64,000 nucleotides of DNA from DATFVA01 sp963815785 (GCA_963815785.1 CAWFHZ010000007.1:930001-994000), one strand, 5' to 3'; shown: positions 10,008 to 19,099, numbered from the stretch's first letter. The notes: a model not told the origin generated them from the letters alone. Numbers and translations are program-made.

Positions 10008-10472
10008 ATGAACATAGTTTCAAATATGATTGAAGCTCACATTTTCAGAGAAACAGAAAACGGCTTGCAATTTCTTCTTCTGAAAAGAGCAGACAAAGAA
10101 ATTTATCCCGGGTTGTGGCAGATGATTACGGGAAAAGTTGAAGAAGGTGAAACAGCTTACCAGGCTGCTATAAGGGAAATAAAGGAGGAGACAGGATTAA
10201 AACCTGAAAGGTTTTGGGTTGTTCCTAATGTGAACACATTTTATTCTCACGAAATGAATGAGATTTCAATTCTACCTGTTTTTGCCGCACTTATTAAAGG
10301 AAATGTTGATGTTATTATTTGCGATGAGCATTCTGATTCCGGCTGGTACAGTGCAGATGAAGCAAAAAAAATACTTGCCTGGGAAGGTCAAAGACAATCG
10401 GTTGACCTGATTTGTAATTACCATTCAAAGGATAGAATTTTTTGGGATTATATTGAAATAAAACTTCGATGA
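10008..10472 (+). CDS. Nudix hydrolase
   Basis: This is a pyrophosphohydrolase of 154 residues, cleaving nucleoside-diphosphate-X compounds. The complete Nudix box GX5EX7REUXEEXGU is present (GKVEEGETAYQAAIREIKEETGL split at about residues 43-65), with the metal-binding REIKEE. The N-terminal 'LQFLLLKRADKEIYPGLWQMITG' pattern and 'WEGQRQSVDL' near the end resemble the dihydroneopterin triphosphate pyrophosphatase/NudB-like subgroup, but substrate cannot be fixed from sequence. An AGGAAAA ribosome site precedes the ATG; it lies 15 bases after the previous stop. Confidence 0.9.
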   Translation: MNIVSNMIEAHIFRETENGLQFLLLKRADKEIYPGLWQMITGKVEEGETAYQAAIREIKEETGLKPERFWVVPNVNTFYSHEMNEISILPVFAALIKGNVDVIICDEHSDSGWYSADEAKKILAWEGQRQSVDLICNYHSKDRIFWDYIEIKLR

Positions 10473-10544
10473 TTACTACCTTTTATTATGGTTTAAAAAC
10501 CTAAATTCTTATTTTTGTTACTTAATAAAAATACTGGAGAAAAA

Positions 10545-11459
10545 TTGAGTTTACTTGTAGTTGGATCCCTCGCCCTGGACACAGTTGCTACCCCGTTCGA
10601 TAAAGTTGAAGATGCACTCGGAGGTTCAGCAACCTATATTTCACTGGCCGCAAGTTATTTCAGCGGGCCTGTCTGCCTGGTTGGTGTTGTTGGAAATGAT
10701 TTTCCAAAAAAATATATAAAACTTCTTGAAGAGCATAATATTGATATTGATGGTTTACAGGTTGTTGAGGGTAAAACATTCAGATGGTCAGGTAAATACC
10801 ATTACGACCTGAATATGAGAGATACACTTTTAACAGAACTCAACGTTTTCGAAAAGTTTGATCCCGTTATCCCGGATAAATTCAGAAAAGCAAAATTTGT
10901 ATGCCTAGGAAATATTGATCCGGCACTTCAGCTTAAAGTTCTTAACCAGATGGTAAATCCACATTTTGTTGTCTGTGATACAATGAATTACTGGATAGAA
11001 GGAAAAAAAGATGAACTTCTTGAAGTATTAAAAAGAGCTAATGTTCTCATTATTAATGATTCAGAAGCAAGATTGCTGGCACACGAACCTAACCTGATCA
11101 AAGCAGCAAGACTGATAAGAGAAATGGGTCCCGAAATACTGATAATAAAAAAAGGTGAACACGGTGCTCTTCTGTTTATGGAAGACATTGTTTTTTCCGC
11201 GCCCGCATATCCTTTGGAAATGATTTTTGATCCGACCGGTGCAGGCGATACTTTTGCCGGAGGATTTATAGGTTATCTCCATAAGACAAATGATTTAAGC
11301 GTGGAGAATGTTAAATCGGCAGTAGTGTTCGGAAGTACTCTCGCTTCATTCTGTGTGGAAAAATTCAGTGTTAACAGTCTGCTTAATCTTAATTATTTAA
11401 GAATTCATGATCGCTACCGGGAATTTTATAACCTGACAAAGTTCGATGAAAAAGACTGA
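10545..11459 (+). CDS. PfkB-family carbohydrate/nucleoside kinase
   Basis: This is a ribokinase-fold kinase transferring phosphate from ATP to a sugar or nucleoside hydroxyl. The TTG at 10545 is chosen because GGAGA (10536-10540) precedes it and translation begins directly with the family's first strand (SLLVVGSLALDTVATP). The frame is open back to 10515, but that adds an unrelated ten residues. The anion-hole/catalytic motif DPTGAGDTF (about 229-237, base Asp 235) and the N-terminal GGSATY substrate loop are present. It overlaps mtnA by 14 bases, suggesting a role in methylthioribose or 5-deoxyribose salvage; this is inferred from context only. Confidence 0.88.
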   Translation: MSLLVVGSLALDTVATPFDKVEDALGGSATYISLAASYFSGPVCLVGVVGNDFPKKYIKLLEEHNIDIDGLQVVEGKTFRWSGKYHYDLNMRDTLLTELNVFEKFDPVIPDKFRKAKFVCLGNIDPALQLKVLNQMVNPHFVVCDTMNYWIEGKKDELLEVLKRANVLIINDSEARLLAHEPNLIKAARLIREMGPEILIIKKGEHGALLFMEDIVFSAPAYPLEMIFDPTGAGDTFAGGFIGYLHKTNDLSVENVKSAVVFGSTLASFCVEKFSVNSLLNLNYLRIHDRYREFYNLTKFDEKD

Positions 11460-12462
11460 TTATTTTTCTCTTAAATTTGAAAATGATAAACTTATCTTTC
11501 TTGATCAGACAAAACTCCCTTTTAAAGAAGAATATGTTGAAACGGATAATTATGAGAGAATCGCTGAAGCAATTGAGCGGCTGGAAATAAGGGGTGCTCC
11601 TGCAATAGGTATTGCAGCAGCCTATGCTATAGCACTTTCTGTTAAAAATTCTGATTTATCCCCGCTTAAGCAAAAATTTGAAACAGCTTACAAAAGACTT
11701 GAAAGAACAAGACCGACGGCAGTAAATCTCTTTATGGCTCTTGAAGAAATCAGAAAAGTTTTTGATCAATTAGAGAAAACAGAAAATGCTTACCAGGCAT
11801 TATTGAAAAAGGCAGCAGAATTACACGATGATGATATATTAAAATGCACAAAGATTGGTGAGCACGGGTTAAAAATATTCCGCAGGAAATCAACAATAAT
11901 TACTCATTGTAATACAGGTAAACTTGCTACAGGCGGAGACGGAACCGCTTTTAATGTAATTAAAACCGGATTTGAAAACGGGTTGGTTGAATATGTTTAT
12001 GCCGATGAAACCCGGCCGCTTCTCCAGGGTTTAAGATTGACTGCATTCGAGCTCGAAAAAAATTCTATTCCGTTTTCAGTACTTAATGATTCAGCTGCGG
12101 CTTCTTTGTTAAAATCGGGAAAGATTGATTTTGCCGTTGTTGGAGCTGACAGAATTGCCCTTAACGGTGATGCCGCAAATAAGATAGGCACTTATAATCT
12201 TGCCATAAACTGTTATCACCACGATGTTCCGTTTTATGTTGCCGCCCCAACCACTACCATCGACCGGAAGATCCCCTCGGGAGACGAAATAATTATTGAG
12301 TTCAGAAATAAAAATGAAATTACTCAGCCAAACGGAATAACTCTTTCACCGGAAATACCAGAAGCATACACACCTGCTTTTGATGTTACTCCCGCACACT
12401 TGATTACAGGAATAATTACCGAAGAAGGTGTTTTCACCTTTCCTTATAATTTTTTAAAATGA
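11446..12462 (+). CDS. mtnA: S-methyl-5-thioribose-1-phosphate isomerase
   Basis: This aldose-ketose isomerase of the methionine salvage pathway converts methylthioribose 1-phosphate to the ribulose form. It belongs to the eIF2B-like fold. Key blocks are RGAPAIGIAAAYA (about 50-62), the catalytic-cysteine region 'THCNTG', the VGADRI aspartate motif, and NKIGTYNLA and APTTTID. Length 338 is typical. No mtnP, mtnK or later salvage gene lies in the window, and the only coupled gene is the upstream PfkB kinase. The stop overlaps the recO start (ATGA). Confidence 0.93.
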   Translation: MKKTDYFSLKFENDKLIFLDQTKLPFKEEYVETDNYERIAEAIERLEIRGAPAIGIAAAYAIALSVKNSDLSPLKQKFETAYKRLERTRPTAVNLFMALEEIRKVFDQLEKTENAYQALLKKAAELHDDDILKCTKIGEHGLKIFRRKSTIITHCNTGKLATGGDGTAFNVIKTGFENGLVEYVYADETRPLLQGLRLTAFELEKNSIPFSVLNDSAAASLLKSGKIDFAVVGADRIALNGDAANKIGTYNLAINCYHHDVPFYVAAPTTTIDRKIPSGDEIIIEFRNKNEITQPNGITLSPEIPEAYTPAFDVTPAHLITGIITEEGVFTFPYNFLK

Positions 12463-13199
12463 GTGAAATAATTAAAACTGAAGCCATAGTTTTAAATAAA
12501 ATTAACTATGGTGATACAAGTATGATTGCTTCTTTCTATACAAAAGAGTTTGGCAAACTTCCGGGAATATTAAAAGGAGGGAGAACTTCCAGATCAAAAA
12601 TTGGTGCTGCAGTTAACCCGTTAAATCATCTTGAAATTGTTTTATATAAGAAGGATTCGCGTGAAGTTCAGCTTGTTTCGGGTGTATCTATTATTGCTCA
12701 TTATCCCATTATAAAAGATAATTTTGAGAAACTTCAGTATTCATTTTCAATTCTTGAACTCTTAAAAAAATTGACACCGGAACACGAAACCAATTACAGG
12801 TTATTTGCGGGAACGGTAAGAATCTTATCTCTTCTTGATTCATCGAACGAACCTGCCATGGATTTATTCGCTAAATATTACCTGTTTTTCCTGACAGAAA
12901 TGGGATATGAACCTCAGTTTGAAAAATGTATAAGTTGCGGTAAATCAAAGTTTGAAAATGAAAATTTGGCTTATAATTTTGATTTAGGTATTTTTTGTGA
13001 ACAGTGCAGCCGGGATAATCTTTATTCTTATTTGATTGATATGGAACTTTTTGAATACCTGCTGTGTCTAAAATACAATAAAAAGGCAGAGAGATTTAAT
13101 AAATTAGTCAAAGAGAAAGCCATGCTGTTTTTTGAGCGTTTTATAAAATATCATGTTCCCGATTTCCAGGGGCTGCAATCAATCAAATTACTTAAATGA
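12459..13199 (+). CDS. recO: DNA repair protein RecO
   Basis: This recombination mediator acts with RecR (and RecF) to load RecA on SSB-coated gaps. An N-terminal OB fold (about residues 1-80, beginning 'IIKTEAIVLNKINYGDTSMIASFYTKE' in its usual order) is followed by a helical domain with a zinc site. The four cysteines are in CISCG (about 157-160) and FCEQC (about 178-181). Length 246 is normal. Start ATG overlaps the mtnA stop by four bases, giving coupled translation. Confidence 0.92.
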   Translation: MSEIIKTEAIVLNKINYGDTSMIASFYTKEFGKLPGILKGGRTSRSKIGAAVNPLNHLEIVLYKKDSREVQLVSGVSIIAHYPIIKDNFEKLQYSFSILELLKKLTPEHETNYRLFAGTVRILSLLDSSNEPAMDLFAKYYLFFLTEMGYEPQFEKCISCGKSKFENENLAYNFDLGIFCEQCSRDNLYSYLIDMELFEYLLCLKYNKKAERFNKLVKEKAMLFFERFIKYHVPDFQGLQSIKLLK

Positions 13200-13280
13200 G
13201 GTGTTATAGATAGTTTTCTACAAATGCAGCGATGCAGTCTAAATGTAAAAACAAATGAATTTTATTCGGAGGAATAGAAC

Positions 13281-14765
13281 ATGAAATCTAAAAGATTATT
13301 TGGTGCATTTGCCTTAGTGTTTGCCGGGATTTTATTCGGAGCGCTCCTGGTTTCCGGATTTGGGTTGGTACGACCGGGTTTAGCAGATATAAACCTTGGA
13401 GCTAACAATCCTCCTGTAAATCTTGATGCCGATGCTACCTCATTCAGTAAAGCCTTTATTGAAACCGCACAGAAAGTAACTCCAACAATTGTGCAGATTA
13501 CTGTAGTTTCCGAAGCGGAAAATCCTCATAACGATTTTTTCTTTATGCCTTTTAAAGATATGCCTCAGGAACAGAAGGGAACAGGCAGCGGAATTATTAT
13601 TTCTGATGACGGTTACATTCTTACTAATAATCACGTTGTTGAAAACGCGAATAAAGTAACCGTAGGTTTATTTGATAAGCGTACATTCGATGCGACTGTA
13701 GTTGGTACGGATCCGTTGACCGATCTTGCCGTGATTAAAATTGATGCTAAAAATCTTCCAGTTGCCTACCTTGGTGATTCTGATAACCTGAAGGTCGGAC
13801 AGTGGGTGATGGCAATCGGAAATCCCCTTTCACTTTCCTCTACAGTAACAGCAGGAATTGTCAGTGCAATTGGAAGAGGATCATTAGGGCTGATCAAAAA
13901 CAGTTACGGAGTTGAAAATTTTATTCAGACTGATGCAGCAATAAATCCGGGAAACAGCGGCGGAGCACTCGTTGATCTTTCCGGTTCAGTTATTGGAATA
14001 AACTCCGCTATTGCAGCTGGAAGAACCGGAACTTATATAGGGTATGGATTTGCAATCCCTATTAATATGGCAAAATCAGTTGCTAAAGATTTAATTGCAC
14101 ACGGAAAAATAAGCCGTGGGTATATTGGTGTTAATATTGGTGAAGTTGATAATGCAATGGCAAAAGCACTAGGAATGGACAGACCACGCGGAGTAATTGT
14201 GCAGGGGCTTGTTGACGGAGGATCAGCTTCCAAAGCGGATATTAAAGCGGGTGATGTAATACTTAAAATTGACGGGAAAGAAGTTGATGAACCAAATGCT
14301 CTTCAAAGTTATATAGCTGGTAAGAGTGCTGGAACAACCGTTACATTAACTCTTTACAGAGATGGCAAAGAAATAACAAGGGATGTAACCCTGAAAGCTA
14401 GAGAGACTGATCAGAAAAATGAACCTGTGGTAAATAAAGAGAATAACGAATCTGACTCAAATACCGATAATTCTACCGCAGCATTTGATAATCTTGGTTT
14501 AACTGTAAGAAATCTTAATTCGAATGAAAAATCAGCTTTCAATATCGATCATGGTGTAATAATTACGGAAGTTAAACCATACAGCAGTGCAGAAGATCAG
14601 AGACTTTTCCAGGGTTTGGTAATCCTTGAAGCTAATAAGAAACAAATTGATAATGTAAAAGACTTTAAAAGTGTTGTTGATGATAACAAAGGAAAATCAG
14701 TAATGCTTAGAGTTGCCGACTCACAGGGAAATAAAAGATTTGTTGCCCTTGAGATTCCTGAATAA
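13281..14765 (+). CDS. Do/HtrA-family periplasmic serine protease
   Basis: This is an envelope quality-control protease of the DegP/DegQ family. A signal-anchor hydrophobic segment lies at about residues 6-30. The trypsin-fold domain has the triad His118 (TNNHVV), Asp148 (TDLAVIKI) and Ser226 (GNSGGAL). Two PDZ domains follow, at about 270-370 (GYIGVNIGE start) and about 395-490 after a linker rich in Asn, Glu and Asp. Length 494 is typical. A strong GGAGGA ribosome site sits at 13269-13274. A rho-independent terminator follows, so this is the last gene of its unit. Confidence 0.95.
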   Translation: MKSKRLFGAFALVFAGILFGALLVSGFGLVRPGLADINLGANNPPVNLDADATSFSKAFIETAQKVTPTIVQITVVSEAENPHNDFFFMPFKDMPQEQKGTGSGIIISDDGYILTNNHVVENANKVTVGLFDKRTFDATVVGTDPLTDLAVIKIDAKNLPVAYLGDSDNLKVGQWVMAIGNPLSLSSTVTAGIVSAIGRGSLGLIKNSYGVENFIQTDAAINPGNSGGALVDLSGSVIGINSAIAAGRTGTYIGYGFAIPINMAKSVAKDLIAHGKISRGYIGVNIGEVDNAMAKALGMDRPRGVIVQGLVDGGSASKADIKAGDVILKIDGKEVDEPNALQSYIAGKSAGTTVTLTLYRDGKEITRDVTLKARETDQKNEPVVNKENNESDSNTDNSTAAFDNLGLTVRNLNSNEKSAFNIDHGVIITEVKPYSSAEDQRLFQGLVILEANKKQIDNVKDFKSVVDDNKGKSVMLRVADSQGNKRFVALEIPE

Positions 14766-14788
14766 TCCTGATAATTCAAAAAAAACAG

Positions 14789-14815
14789 CGCCCGACAAAT
14801 TCGGGCGTTTTTTTT
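14789..14815 (+). terminator. Rho-independent terminator after htrA-like gene
   Basis: A perfect 7-bp GC-rich stem (CGCCCGA, 14789-14795, with TCGGGCG, 14801-14807) encloses a 5-base loop and is followed by eight T residues. It lies 24 bases after the protease stop codon and is preceded by an A-run, so it may also work on the opposite strand. Confidence 0.92.
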
Positions 14816-14849
14816 ATATTACCTTCCTATTTTTTCAACAGGAGATAAA

Positions 14850-16058
14850 ATGATACGCTTCCTTACCGCTGGGGAATCTCACGGCAAAGCTCTTACAGTG
14901 ATAATTGACGGCATGCCTTCAAATATTATTCTTGAGAATGATTATCTAAACTTCCATTTAAAACGCCGGCAAGCTGGGTACGGTAGAGGACATAGGATGA
15001 AAATAGAATCAGATTCGGCTGAAATTTTATCAGGTATCAGGTTTCAGAAAACCATCGGATCACCTGTTTCATTATTAATAGGAAACAAGGATTGGGAAAA
15101 CTGGAAAGATAAAATGTCTCCCGAAGCTGAAAAAAAAGGTGTAGAAAAAGTTACCATCCCGCGTCCCGGTCACGCCGACCTCGTCGGAATTACAAAATTC
15201 AATTACAATGATATACGGAATTCAATTGAGCGCTCTAGTGCAAGAGAAACTGCTGCCCGCGTAGCCGCCGGTACTATTGCGCGTAAACTGCTGGAAGAAT
15301 TTGATATTTTTATAGGGAGCTACGTTGAAAGCATAGGCGGAGTATATCCAGAAAAAAATATATTTGAAGATTTGACAGAGAATAAAATTTCAAAAAGTTT
15401 TTCAGCATGGGATCTTTCCGTTCAGGCTGACAAAAGCGATGTAAGGGTTTTGGATAAAGAACATGAGAATAAGATTATCAATAAAATAAAACTGGTAAAG
15501 AAACAGGGCGATACACTTGGTGGAACTTTTGTTACGGTTGCTTCGGGAGTTCCGGCAGGACTGGGCAGTTTTATGCAGTATGATTTAAAACTTGATGCTG
15601 ATATCGCGTCGGCAATTATGTCCATCAATGCCGTAAAAGCTGTGTCTATTGGGAATGGATTTGAATCTGCAGAAAAAACCGGATCCGAATCTCACGATGA
15701 AATAATAAAATCACATGAAAGACTTAAGCGGAAAACAAACCGTGCCGGCGGAATTGAAGGAGGAATATCCAACGGGATGCCCGTAATTGTTCGCTCTGCA
15801 ATGAAACCGATTGCCACACTGATGAACCCAATTGAAAGTGTAGATCTTAAAACCATGAAAAAAGTTGATTCAAGAAGAGAGCGGAGTGATTTTGTTGCTG
15901 TGCCTGCCTGTGCTGTAATTGCGGAGTCAATGCTTGCATGGGTAATTGCGAAACATTTCCTTCTGAAATTCGGAGGTGACTCGATAGAGGAAACAAGAGA
16001 TAATTTTAATAATTATAATAAGAAACTATTTTCAAGAATAAGAAGAAATTTTAAGTAA
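14850..16058 (+). CDS. aroC: Chorismate synthase
   Basis: This enzyme makes chorismate from 5-enolpyruvylshikimate 3-phosphate, using reduced FMN, as the last step of the shikimate pathway. The N-terminal FLTAGESHGKAL signature, the GRGHRMKIESD block, 'IPRPGHADLVGITKF', 'RSSARETAARVAAG' and NRAGGIEGGISNG are all present. At 402 residues it is a little longer than many homologues, with extra residues at the C-terminus (about 370-402, basic). An AGGAG site precedes the ATG. The product feeds pabA-pabB at 40439-42058. The stop overlaps the next start (TAATG). Confidence 0.96.
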   Translation: MIRFLTAGESHGKALTVIIDGMPSNIILENDYLNFHLKRRQAGYGRGHRMKIESDSAEILSGIRFQKTIGSPVSLLIGNKDWENWKDKMSPEAEKKGVEKVTIPRPGHADLVGITKFNYNDIRNSIERSSARETAARVAAGTIARKLLEEFDIFIGSYVESIGGVYPEKNIFEDLTENKISKSFSAWDLSVQADKSDVRVLDKEHENKIINKIKLVKKQGDTLGGTFVTVASGVPAGLGSFMQYDLKLDADIASAIMSINAVKAVSIGNGFESAEKTGSESHDEIIKSHERLKRKTNRAGGIEGGISNGMPVIVRSAMKPIATLMNPIESVDLKTMKKVDSRRERSDFVAVPACAVIAESMLAWVIAKHFLLKFGGDSIEETRDNFNNYNKKLFSRIRRNFK

Positions 16059-16702
16059 TGATTAAAGTTAAAAAGTTCGTGTTCAATCCTTTTAACGAAA
16101 ACACTTTTATTACCTGGGATGATCACACAAAAGAATGCGCGGTAATTGATCCCGGCTGTTCCGATGAACTTGAAGAAAATGAACTCTCAGAATTTATTAG
16201 CAACAATGATTTAATTCCGAAATATTTAATAAATACACATTGTCATCTCGATCATATATGGGGATGCAAATTTGTCAAAGATAAATATAATACCGAGTAT
16301 CTGATACCTAAAGATGATCTCACCTTGCTGAAAAATGCCGGGACACAGGCAGATATGTACGGAATACAATTTACTGAACCTCCTGCACCTGATAATTTTA
16401 TCACTGAAAAATTGAATCTTTCACTCGGAGAATCGCCGGTTAAATTTTTATTTACACCAGGACACACTCCCGGTGAATTCTGTATCCACTTTCCAAATGA
16501 AAACTTCTGCATAGTCGGTGATGTTCTGTTCAAAGACAGTATTGGCAGAACGGATTTATGGGGAGGAGATTACCAGACACTTCTTAATTCTATTGAAAGT
16601 AAACTGCTCTCATTGAGTGATGACGTTGTAATCTATCCAGGACATGGGGAAGAAAGTACAATAGGTAGGGAAAGAACGAAAAATCCATTCCTGAACGAAT
16701 AA
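16058..16702 (+). CDS. Metallo-beta-lactamase-fold hydrolase (glyoxalase II-like)
   Basis: This is a small hydrolase of 214 residues with a binuclear metal site. The HxHxDH motif is NTHCHLDHIWG (His61, His63, Asp65, His66), followed by 'TPGHTPGEFCIHF', 'GDVLF..SIGRTD' and the final 'IYPGHGEES', the order found in YcbL/glyoxalase II-like thioesterases. The substrate is not certain: glyoxalase II, persulfide dioxygenase-like and general thioesterase are possible. The start overlaps the aroC stop, so it is probably co-transcribed. Confidence 0.88.
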   Translation: MIKVKKFVFNPFNENTFITWDDHTKECAVIDPGCSDELEENELSEFISNNDLIPKYLINTHCHLDHIWGCKFVKDKYNTEYLIPKDDLTLLKNAGTQADMYGIQFTEPPAPDNFITEKLNLSLGESPVKFLFTPGHTPGEFCIHFPNENFCIVGDVLFKDSIGRTDLWGGDYQTLLNSIESKLLSLSDDVVIYPGHGEESTIGRERTKNPFLNE

Positions 16703-16727
16703 TACGGGTTTTTACCTCTGAATCATT

Positions 16728-16762
16728 CTAATGAATATGAGTTTTCAAACATAATTCATTAG
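16728..16762. other. AT-rich inverted repeat in the 295-base spacer
   Basis: A perfect 9-bp arm pair (CTAATGAAT at 16728-16736 and ATTCATTAG at 16754-16762) can extend by three pairs (ATG/CAT) across a one-base bulge. No T-run follows, so it is not a standard terminator. The rest of the spacer (16703-16997) shows nothing recognisable. Confidence 0.35.
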
Positions 16763-16997
16763 ATTAAAACTAATCACATTTAATACCTATGCCAGTTGTC
16801 CATTCATCCAAAGAAACTGCCACTCATACCTTTTAAATAATTATCATTGCCTGTCGGACAGATTTATTGTAATTTCCTTCAACCACAAACCATTCCGTTT
16901 TCAGATACCTTTAATGTATCAAATGTATAAGATTTAATAATGATGTATGCAAATGTAAAAAGTAATTTATCAAACCAATAAACAAGGAGAAGTCAGG

Positions 16998-17381
16998 ATG
17001 AAAAAATTCATAGTACTCTATCATGCCCCGCTGGAAGCAATGAACGAAGCGCAAAAAAATTCAACCCCTGAAAACCAGGCAAAAGGAATGGAAGGCTGGA
17101 TGAAATGGGCTGAAAGATGCGGCAACAAACTGGTTGATATGGGATCACCACTTATGAACGGGCAGCAGCTTAGCCCCGGCGGACAAAGTAAAAACAGCAC
17201 TAAGGATGTAGCAGGTTATTCCATACTGCAGGCAGAAAATCTTGAAGAAGCAAAAAAACTTCTTGAGGGACATCCCCACCTTGGCTGGAACGCAAGCTGC
17301 TCTATAGAAGTTCATGAACCATGCCGCTTCCGGGTATGTAGAAGATTCAAATTATTCAAACGTTTAAATGCCACATTATAA
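16998..17381 (+). CDS. YCII-related domain protein (3' end probably frameshifted)
   Basis: This is a small ferredoxin-like alpha+beta protein of the YCII/DGPF family; biochemical role is unknown. The family pattern is visible: first strand KKFIVLYHAP, 'WMKWAERCGNKLVDMGSPL', 'GYSILQAENLEEAKKLLEGHPHL' and 'CSIEVHE'. The open frame then continues into a basic, unrelated tail. A one-base deletion near 17319-17320 would explain this: the alternative frame reads MPLPGM followed by a stop at 17339-17341, the usual kind of ending for the family. A GGAG ribosome site precedes the ATG. Confidence 0.75.
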   Translation: MKKFIVLYHAPLEAMNEAQKNSTPENQAKGMEGWMKWAERCGNKLVDMGSPLMNGQQLSPGGQSKNSTKDVAGYSILQAENLEEAKKLLEGHPHLGWNASCSIEVHEPCRFRVCRRFKLFKRLNATL

Positions 17382-17401
17382 TGGTTATTTAAAAAGAAAA
17401 A

Positions 17402-17446
17402 AGCATCACGGTTAAGGATTTACCTGGTGTACCTGTCCGTGATGCT
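17402..17446 (-). terminator. Hairpin terminator for the minus-strand lipoprotein gene
   Basis: A perfect 10-bp inverted repeat (AGCATCACGG at 17402-17411 and CCGTGATGCT at 17437-17446) with a 25-base loop lies between two convergent genes. On the minus strand it is followed by a T-rich tract (complement of 17391-17401), and it sits 25 bases beyond the lipoprotein stop. The loop is longer than usual. Confidence 0.6.
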
Positions 17447-17471
17447 GAATATGAAAAACTAATTTCTCAAA

Positions 17472-17894
17472 TTATTCAAACTCCACTACATCTGCTCTTA
17501 TATTTACTTTTGAGCTGGTGTAAAGAAAAAGAGCATTTAACGCATCCGTATCATACCTGATATTTACCAAAGCTAATCTTTTCCCTGCTACTGAACCATT
17601 TGCAGATTCAAAGTTCTTCCAGAGATCTGATAAAGCTTCCTGGTACAACAACCCGGATCCTGAAACACGGAATAAAGCGAGTGTATTTGTTAAAGGTCCG
17701 TTGGGAAGCGTGAATCCGAATAAATATCCGGCTTCGGAAGTGCCGGAAACATTGGTTGCAACAATTTTATAATTTGCTTCCCGCAATTCTACATTTGTTG
17801 TGTTTAATGATGTAAACATCCCCGATGTGGAGCAGGAGCTGAGAATAAAGGAGAGGGGCAGGAGAATGGATAACAATAAAAGACTTTTTTTCAA
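17472..17894 (-). CDS. Putative lipoprotein, function unknown
   Basis: This 140-residue protein has a lipoprotein signal: a basic start, a hydrophobic stretch at about residues 5-18 and a lipobox ending SSC (Cys21), so it should be lipid-anchored in the periplasm or outer membrane. The mature part is a compact alpha/beta domain with a glycine-rich middle (about 55-75) and the block 'GKRLALVNIRYDTD'. It recalls small DUF6567-type lipoproteins of Bacteroidota, but I am not sure. It stands alone on the minus strand between plus-strand genes, with its own terminator. Confidence 0.7.
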   Translation of the reverse strand: MKKSLLLLSILLPLSFILSSCSTSGMFTSLNTTNVELREANYKIVATNVSGTSEAGYLFGFTLPNGPLTNTLALFRVSGSGLLYQEALSDLWKNFESANGSVAGKRLALVNIRYDTDALNALFLYTSSKVNIRADVVEFE

Positions 17895-18102
17895 TTTGAA
17901 CCTCCGTAAATATTTTTGTTAGTGATTGTTTATTAAATGAACATTAATGGTATTAGTTAAGAAGGGTTGATATATAATTTTATATATCCGAAATTAAATA
18001 TAATATTTAAATTTAAAACAGCAGTTAATACAAAAAAATATTTTTGAACAATTTAAGGATTAGAATTAATTTAATAGTAATCAATTTTCCGGTTCCGGAT
18101 AA

Positions 18103-18534
18103 ATGCATCAAATATATTGTTCAGCGAAAAGGTATATGAGAGCTACGTTGATTATCCTAAATCTTTTTCTTGCGCTTACTGCCATTGCCGGCGGCATCGG
18201 ATTAATTGCAGGATTCGGTGCACCGCAGATCGATTTACTGCAAAATTCTATATTCTCCGATTTTAAAATACCAGGATTGATTTTGATGATTATTGTTGGC
18301 GGTTCATCACTTATTGCATCTGTTTTACTGATAAAAAGAGACGACTTCGCTTTTTATATGTCTCTAATTGCCGGAGTAGTAATTATTATTTTTGAAACAG
18401 TTGAGATCTTCGTAATCGGTTCACCGGAAGGTGTTGCAAGAAATTTACAAGTTGTCTATTTTGTTATAGGAACAATAATCAGTTTACTTTCCCAAATACA
18501 ATTAATGAAAAACAGAATCAGAGTAGATGCCTGA
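18103..18534 (+). CDS. Small integral membrane protein, function unknown
   Basis: I do not recognise the family. Four membrane segments can be seen at about residues 13-36, 54-74, 83-105 and 115-135, with short loops and basic residues at both ends. An ATG at 18136 would remove eleven residues and start just before the first helix, and may be the better start; no clear ribosome site separates them. The gene overlaps the pentapeptide-repeat gene by eight bases, so the two are probably translated together. Confidence 0.6.
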   Translation: MHQIYCSAKRYMRATLIILNLFLALTAIAGGIGLIAGFGAPQIDLLQNSIFSDFKIPGLILMIIVGGSSLIASVLLIKRDDFAFYMSLIAGVVIIIFETVEIFVIGSPEGVARNLQVVYFVIGTIISLLSQIQLMKNRIRVDA

Positions 18535-19099
18535 AAATTATACTGAAGAAAAGATTTTTAATAAAATTGATTTTGAATCTGATCCATTCGAAAAAGGTGA
18601 ATACGAAAACTGCAGGTTTGTTAAATGCGAATTTTCAAATGCTGATCTCGCAGAATATAGATTTATCGACTGCATTTTTGAAAACTGTAATCTGAGTACC
18701 GCGAACATTACTCTTACCACACTAAACAATATTACTTTCAGAGATTGTAAAATGGCAGGACTACGCTTCGATACCTGCAATCAATTCGGACTCTCATTTA
18801 ATTTTAATGATTGTTCTCTTAATCATTCAGTGTTTTATAAAATTAAAATTAAAAATACCGTTTTCAACAATTGCAAACTGAATGAAGTTGACTTTACAGG
18901 CTGCGATTTGACGGGTTCTGTTTTCAGCAAATGCAATCTTGAAAGAGCGATATTCGAAAATACAATTCTTGAAAAAGCCGACTTGCGGACAGCATTTAAT
19001 TATTCAATTGATCCTGATGCAAACAGGATAAGAAAAGCTAAATTTTCAATCGGACAAATTGCAGGACTTTTATCCAAATATGATATTATTATTGAATAA
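18527..19099 (+). CDS. Pentapeptide-repeat protein
   Basis: This 190-residue protein is built mainly of A(D/N)LxF-type pentapeptide repeats forming a right-handed quadrilateral beta-helix. Runs such as CRFVKCEFSNADLAEYRFID and 'NCKLNEVDFTGCDLTGSVF' show the five-residue period, interrupted at about residues 65-75. The end (about 165-190) is a helix-like 'IGQIAGLLSKYDI', similar to the end of Qnr/McbG-like proteins that bind DNA gyrase. Whether it protects gyrase here cannot be read from the sequence. Confidence 0.82.
   Translation: MPENYTEEKIFNKIDFESDPFEKGEYENCRFVKCEFSNADLAEYRFIDCIFENCNLSTANITLTTLNNITFRDCKMAGLRFDTCNQFGLSFNFNDCSLNHSVFYKIKIKNTVFNNCKLNEVDFTGCDLTGSVFSKCNLERAIFENTILEKADLRTAFNYSIDPDANRIRKAKFSIGQIAGLLSKYDIIIE

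Noticed and set aside
17472..17894. Possible toxin/antitoxin pair with the YCII gene
   Set aside because: The genes are convergent with a terminator between them, and the minus-strand product is a lipoprotein.
18527..19099. Quinolone resistance (Qnr) assignment
   Set aside because: Pentapeptide repeats alone are not specific; the sequence does not show the Qnr-specific loops with certainty.
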